64,000 bases of DNA from Blasia pusilla (Eukaryota > Marchantiophyta > Marchantiopsida > Blasiales). Made by a program: the position numbers and the translations under genes. The notes beneath the pieces were generated by a model. The model was not told where the DNA came from and ran no database searches. It worked only from the letters and a program-made list of their open reading frames with translations. Below are positions 59,719 to 64,000 of the stretch, one piece after another. The stretch's first letter is position 1. Every line of letters begins with the position of its first letter. The stretch lies in the NCBI GenBank assembly GCA_050084515.1, contig CM114274.1, forward strand, positions 37,200,001 through 37,264,000, written 5' to 3'.

Positions 59719-60460
59719 GGGGAATGGTCTGCTGTTGGGTCCCGGGCTTGATGCTCAGGAGGGAGGAGGTAGTGGCTCTGCTCTAGTTGATTTGTTCGGC
59801 CTCGCGTCCCCTGACTCCCCAAAGGGGTCCTAGGTTGACTCTTCGTCCGACTGCGAACTGGCAGGGGACGTAGTGGAGAGTTTGTTCCTGTCTCTCTTCT
59901 TGCTCTTGGGCTTCGTGCGAAGACAAAGACCGGGAGACAGCCCAGGAGGTCTCCAAGCCGGGTGATCTTCTTGTTGCTTACTCCGTCGATCGGCTCGCTG
60001 ATCTCGCAAAGAGGTCCGGGAGCCTTCCATGAGCCCCTTCTGGGATCCGGGAACTTGCTTCCGCACCCACGGTCGCAAAAAGGTAGGGGTCCATGGAGGG
60101 AAATTAAATGTTTCTACTTCCTAAGCCTACAAAAGTGTGCTAGGTGCTCTTTATCTTCCTGCCAGGTTTTCCTCCCATAAACAGAAGTACCGGGTCATCA
60201 CCAAGTACAACTGACGTTCATGGGCAGAGCACCGTTCGGCGACTGGTTTATTGACAAGACTAATTAATTGTTCTATCTTTTCTAGCACCAATGCAACAAA
60301 TCTGTTGTTATCTTCTTTCATCCATTGTCTGAGGGGAATAGCTAGAGATATCAGATGGTCTTCAATAAGAACTAGCTGGTTGGGTCTTCCAAGAGACGAG
60401 GCTTCTTTCCCCGCTCCCGGATTCCCCATGTATCTCTCTCCCTTTTCAGCAAAGAATATG
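59719..60460 (-). other. 5' leader / Gag N-terminal region of the second gypsy element
   Basis: The minus-strand frame of Gag continues upstream with stops (59830-60078 and 60151-60480). A frame starting MGNPGAGKEASSLG just after the primer site could be an N-terminal Gag part, but I cannot confirm it. No other gene is seen. Confidence 0.4.
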
Positions 60461-60479
60461 ATCCTCGGTAGCGGCGCCA
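60461..60479 (-). promoter_or_regulatory. tRNA-Asp-type primer-binding site
   Basis: Minus strand reads TGGCGCCGCTACCGAGGAT. It matches the complement of the plant tRNA-Asp 3' end with about three changes, and TTTT precedes it as in many plant gypsy elements. It marks the start of minus-strand DNA synthesis and so the inner edge of the 5' LTR. Confidence 0.75.
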
Positions 60480-60489
60480 AAAAGTTTCT

Positions 60490-61590
60490 TGCTATATGTA
60501 ATGTACAAGAGTTTCTATTTTATAGTCGTTTTAATAAGTTCGATCCCCAAGAGGATCATTGTTTGATGAAAAGAGAGTTCAGAATTACAATTCTGTTGTA
60601 ATAGTTGTATTTAAATGTGTGTGAGTTATATTCAATGTCTTATCAATATCTTCTGATCTTTCTTAGTACCAAAGGATCTTTTCTCGATTCTCTCTAGTGG
60701 AATTGACAGCATGTTCAGGTAGATTTTCCTCTCGACATCAAGAAACCTCACAGAGATCTCAACACAAAAGCTGGCTTCTCCTACTTTCGGAACTCAATCC
60801 GTCTCAACAGGTTACTCTCTGTCAAACATATTTCCTACAACTCAAGTTGATTATTTTACTGATGAGAAAGGTTCTCCTGATTCACTCTTCACTCTGCAGA
60901 CCCAAAAAGAATACTTAGACATAAGCATCGCACGTCAGAATGAATGAATGATTGCTTTACTACTCCATCAAGAACGAGAAAGCTTCAAAGTGTATACAAG
61001 CTCGAGAGGGTACTACTCTCTTGCTTGGACCATTCCTACAACATAAGGACTTTGTAAGAGAATGATGATTATGGCTTCTGCCTTGCTTCTTAAATATTCG
61101 CTGGAGTGGAAGTGATCCAAAGATTTGAAACGTTCTTGATGAAGCTAGTGTCTCTTCACTATTTCTAACTACCTAGATCTATGGTTCTCTTAGCTTTTCC
61201 TACGATCCCTGTGAATCCGCGGTACAAAATTGTCCTAACTACCAATTTGATACAAAGGGTCGCGCCCTTTCCTAGTCTAACTGTTCTAACATGCGTCGAT
61301 TGAAATCACAATCATTCTTAGCTTCGCTTCGCTGGACTTCATGAGGACGAAGTACTCCATGCTTCGTTCTTATTTCCAGTGCTTCGTGCTTCGTACAAGA
61401 ACGAAGTACTTCTTTCTTCTTTTCTTCGTTATGCTTCGTTGAGTCTTGAGACTTCGTTATTGCGTTTTCCTCTCCTCTAAGGCAAATCCTTGATCTTCCA
61501 TCTCTCTGCCTTGTCCTAGGAGCTTCGTGATTCACTCATTCTTCCTCATAATAATAAATAATCATAATCAAAATCATAATGTACAAGAGT
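60490..61590 (-). mobile_element. Putative 5' LTR of the second gypsy element
   Basis: This lies between the primer site and the fragment of the other gypsy family. It is non-coding and AT-rich, with nine CTTCGT/ACGAAG hexamers packed in 61320-61530. A 14-bp direct repeat (TAATGTACAAGAGT) lies at 60499-60512 and 61577-61590. Exact TG/CA ends were not resolved and no second LTR is in the window. Confidence 0.5.
61320..61530. repeat. Cluster of CTTCGT/ACGAAG hexamers
   Basis: Seven CTTCGT and two ACGAAG copies occur within about 210 bp of the putative LTR. One pair forms a hairpin (CTTCGT-ACAAGA-ACGAAG). Repeated short motifs in LTR U3 regions often act as enhancer elements; that role is inferred here. 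Confidence 0.6.
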
Positions 61591-62239
61591 CTTCGAGGAG
61601 GACCCTATCAATGGATCCTCATCAAAGTTCTTGGAGAGTTGGTGATGTTGTTGGTGTGCAGGCACAGAGAGCGATGGGAGAAACGAGTGCGACGACTCCT
61701 ATTGTTGATGCTAAGGAGGGGCATGTGTCAAGCACGTTGTTGGGGGCGGCCACCGTTGTGTACCGCACTCCTTAATTTTCTGCTTCCAATGTTATGACGT
61801 TGGGGGGTACACCCACCGAGGCTTTTTGGCTGGCCGCTTGACTATGTGAGCGGAGTTGCAGTTCCTCCATCACATTCAGAGGTGATTGGAGAGGAGATGA
61901 TGGACCTGCCCTTGGAGCGGATGCTCGGGCCGTCCACGTCAGATTCATGGCAGGCTGCCGCTGCTAGGATGGCGGAGATGCACGCTAGACCCGTGATAGA
62001 GCGTGCTATGGCTTCTCCTAGTGTTGTGTTGTAGGATAATCGAGGAGAGGTCTTCTAGTTGGTGAGTCCCGGAGGTAGAGCTTTTAGTCCGCAACACGTC
62101 TTGTTGGATTCAAGAGCGCAACCCCTGATGTTGGGGAAAGCGTCATTCAGAGGATTGGGCTTGACGAGAGCCGATGTGGAGCGTTGTCCATTCCAAATAC
62201 AGAATCCTTGGGTGGAGCGAGTACCACACAGTATATTAT
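61591..62239 (+). pseudogene. Second fragment of the methyltransferase-type gypsy element (pre-protease/protease)
   Basis: Homologous to 54481-55115: the same RMAEMHARPVIERAMASPS and LMLGKASFRGLGLTRADVE blocks, with a few stops. The protease site is LLDSRAQ (62107-62115), with Gly changed to Arg. Homology stops at 62239, where a copia LTR begins, while the other copy continues (about 55115 onward). This copy was therefore interrupted by the copia insertion. Its methyltransferase part is not in the window. Confidence 0.85.
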
Positions 62240-62486
62240 TGAAGATTGAGTTACAGTCAAGCTCATGAGACACCTGAATTGCTACATTTGGTACTCACAC
62301 GAAGTAGGGAAGCTTAATCTTGGTTAGTCAGTTCAGCACGATTATCTTAACTAGGGTTAGTTAATCACAGTAAGTCTAAGTCGAGACTATGGTTAAGGAT
62401 AGGGTTAGGGTTGCTTGTACATATCCTATATAATTGAGAAGAGGACCAACCTCCACTTATTCTCTCATTGCAAATTTCGTTCTCCA
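62240..62486 (+). mobile_element. Ty1/copia 5' LTR, 247 bp
   Basis: Starts TGAAGATTGAG and ends TTCGTTCTCCA; same length and family as 19012-19258. A TATA-like TATATAATT lies at about 62429-62437. The Gag frame starts about 480 bp downstream. Insertion is into the gypsy protease fragment. Confidence 0.85.
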
Positions 62487-62511
62487 TGGAACGAAATTTG
62501 CAATGAAGAGA
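62465..62511 (+). other. Hairpin across the copia LTR / primer-site junction
   Basis: A perfect 15-bp stem pairs 62467-62481 (inside the LTR end) with 62490-62504 (starting right after the LTR), around an 8-nt loop, CTCCATGG, that holds the LTR's terminal CA and the TGG expected at the start of a primer site. Two more flanking pairs extend it. The sequence after the LTR is thus complementary to the LTR's own end. Confidence 0.85.
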
Positions 62512-62965
62512 GGTAAGAGAAGGCACAATTTCAGTTTGGGAGAAGGAAATTTTATTTAGAGATCAGTGGGTGTAGATTTCAGGTGGAGCTTTGACGGTGA
62601 TAAAAATTTGAAGGCGTTTTTTAGGGCTTTCCCGGTCGATTCAGCCGTCTGCGTCCGCTTCGGCTAGAACAATGCCAAAGGCTAGTTGTAATAGTCTTGT
62701 AGAGCTCGTGAGAGCTTTCCAACGCACCCAAAATTGCTCGATTCTGACACTCTGAGCTGTTGCAATAGCAATTACAGTGTAGGAAAGTGTAATTAGTGAA
62801 GAAAAGTTGTGCAGTTTGCTCTCTACAAGCTAATTTCGACTAGTTCTTTCATACATTTGATCAATTTTGAAAACTTCAGGTTGATTTTTGTGTAGGAGTG
62901 GTCTATGCTTCAATTGGAGCAGTAGAAAGCTTGAAATTACATTTTTGTGAGTGAAATCAATTATC
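62487..62965 (+). other. Copia untranslated leader
   Basis: Non-coding stretch between the LTR and the Gag ATG at 62966. No standard TGGTATCAGAGC primer site is seen after the LTR; instead the sequence is the second arm of the hairpin. Nothing else is recognised. Confidence 0.55.
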
Positions 62966-64000
62966 ATGGAGTATTCCTCAGCAACAATCAAAAGCGAGAA
63001 ATTAGACAAGCAGAATTATAATGTCTGGAAGTTTCGCATGAAACAATTTCTCATGGGTCAAGAACTATGGGAGCTTGTGACAAGTGATGAGGCCAAACCA
63101 GAAGGTGACTCAAGAAACTTGAATGTTCGCGCTTGGAACAAACGCGCAAGGCAAGTAATCCACTACATTTCAATAATGATCAGTTCGCCAATGATAGGTC
63201 ACATCCAAGATGCTGATACTCCGAAAGAGGCCTTGGATGCATTGGAAAAGTTTTTCCAGACATCTAAAAAGGCCAGAAAGCTTCAATTGAAACAGAAATT
63301 GAACGAAGTGAGGAAAGGATCGTAGAGCATCAATGATTATATTTTGAGTATCAAACATATTGTTGATTAGTTGAATAGCATTGGAGTGATAGTAGGAGAT
63401 GATGATATGATTTTATTCACTCTTCAAGGCCTTCCAAAGGATTACAAGTTCTTTGAGACCTCTATCTCTATGAGAGAGAAGTATCCAACCTTTCAAGAGT
63501 TAGTTCCTCTGTTGATCAATGAAGAGATGCGCCTAGTAGGCAGCGGTAGCTCGTCTAGTCTGCAAGAGAGTGCACTATTTGCAGGTTATGGATCAAACAG
63601 AGGCAGGGGTCGTGGCTGAAACTTCCGTGGTCGTGGTGGATATCAAGCATATGGAGGAAGAGACACTCAATATAACGTCACTCAATCAACTATGAATCAG
63701 TACCACACACAATCATAAGGTGGTGATGGTGGAAACCGTTCGGGTCGAGGTCAACAAGAGAGGGTCCATGGATCTAGCAATTATTGTGGGATAAAGGGTC
63801 ACAATGCAAAGTTTTGCTTCAAGAAGAAGGCAGATATGAGAACATGAGCCTTACAATAATAAAACTATGTGGAGCAACAACACCAAGAGCAATACCACGA
63901 ACAACAACATTTACAAACGGAGCATCTCTTGGTCATGACTCATCATATGGGAGCAATGATCAAGAAAGACTCGACAGTAGATTGGTACATTGACTTCGGT
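62966..64000 (+). pseudogene. Ty1/copia Gag-protease (partial, runs off the window)
   Basis: One frame runs from ATG 62966 to the window end. Gag begins with the typical copia block KLDKQNYNVWKFRMKQFLMG. HYISIMISSPMIGHI, LNSIG, LFTLQGLPKDYKFFETSISM and an RGRG-rich stretch follow. The zinc knuckle (63776-63817) reads S-x2-CGIKGHNAKFC, so its first Cys is Ser. The last codons, WYIDFG (63983-64000), are the protease active-site start with Asp-Phe-Gly for the usual Asp-Ser-Gly. At least six in-frame stops occur (for example at 63323, 63368, 63617, 63716 and 63845), several at positions where the family has Gln or Arg. It is a dead but fairly young copy. Confidence 0.9.

Overview
This is a repeat-dominated stretch of a land-plant nuclear genome. 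The one gene that looks intact is a plant-specific class B heat-shock transcription factor (37645-39481, plus strand, two exons, intron at the classical position inside the DNA-binding domain). Most of the remaining recognisable coding sequence belongs to decayed retrotransposons. The species cannot be named. The mix of large degenerate LTR elements, a retroelement-borne cytosine methyltransferase and an N4/N6-type DNA methyltransferase exon makes me favour a non-seed plant (lycophyte, fern or bryophyte) over a flowering plant, with low confidence.

Layout. 1-5.6 kb: moderate GC, no recognisable gene, a few small repeats and hairpins. 5.6-24 kb: AT-rich repeat graveyard. It holds a 615-bp-period tandem duplication, a MITE-like inverted repeat, a minus-strand Ty3/gypsy mosaic (about 9.2-13.65 kb), the last exon of an N4/N6-type DNA methyltransferase-like gene (14367-14736, plus) and a minus-strand Ty1/copia relic with its 3' LTR (19012 to about 21800). 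24-36 kb: no recognisable gene; a diverged minisatellite at 25.0-25.3 kb and a perfect 28-bp palindrome at 30.04 kb. 36.2-39.5 kb: the HSF gene and its upstream region. 39.5-42.7 kb: no gene, but a perfect 21-bp-stem hairpin. 43.0-48.0 kb: a minus-strand LINE with endonuclease, reverse transcriptase and C-terminal zinc motif, flanked on both sides by (GA)n tracts. 48.0-53.2 kb: two related LTRs in opposite orientation.

53.2-64 kb is the most interesting part. A plus-strand Ty3/gypsy element runs gag - protease - C5 cytosine DNA methyltransferase - reverse transcriptase - RNase H (53170-58205). The methyltransferase is broken by frameshifts and stops, but motifs I, IV (Pro-Cys), VI (Glu-Asn-Val), VIII, IX and X can still be read in order. 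It is followed by the 5' part of a different, minus-strand gypsy element (gag with three zinc knuckles, tRNA-Asp-type primer site, putative LTR; 58195 to about 61590). Next comes a second fragment of the methyltransferase-type element (61591-62239), into which a Ty1/copia element has inserted (LTR 62240-62486, gag and start of protease to the window end).

The retrotransposons do not work together as a pathway. What links them is DNA methylation: one element carries a cytosine methyltransferase, many of its stop codons look like C-to-T changes, and a second, unrelated DNA-methyltransferase exon lies 40 kb away. All calls come from reading the sequence; no database search was possible.
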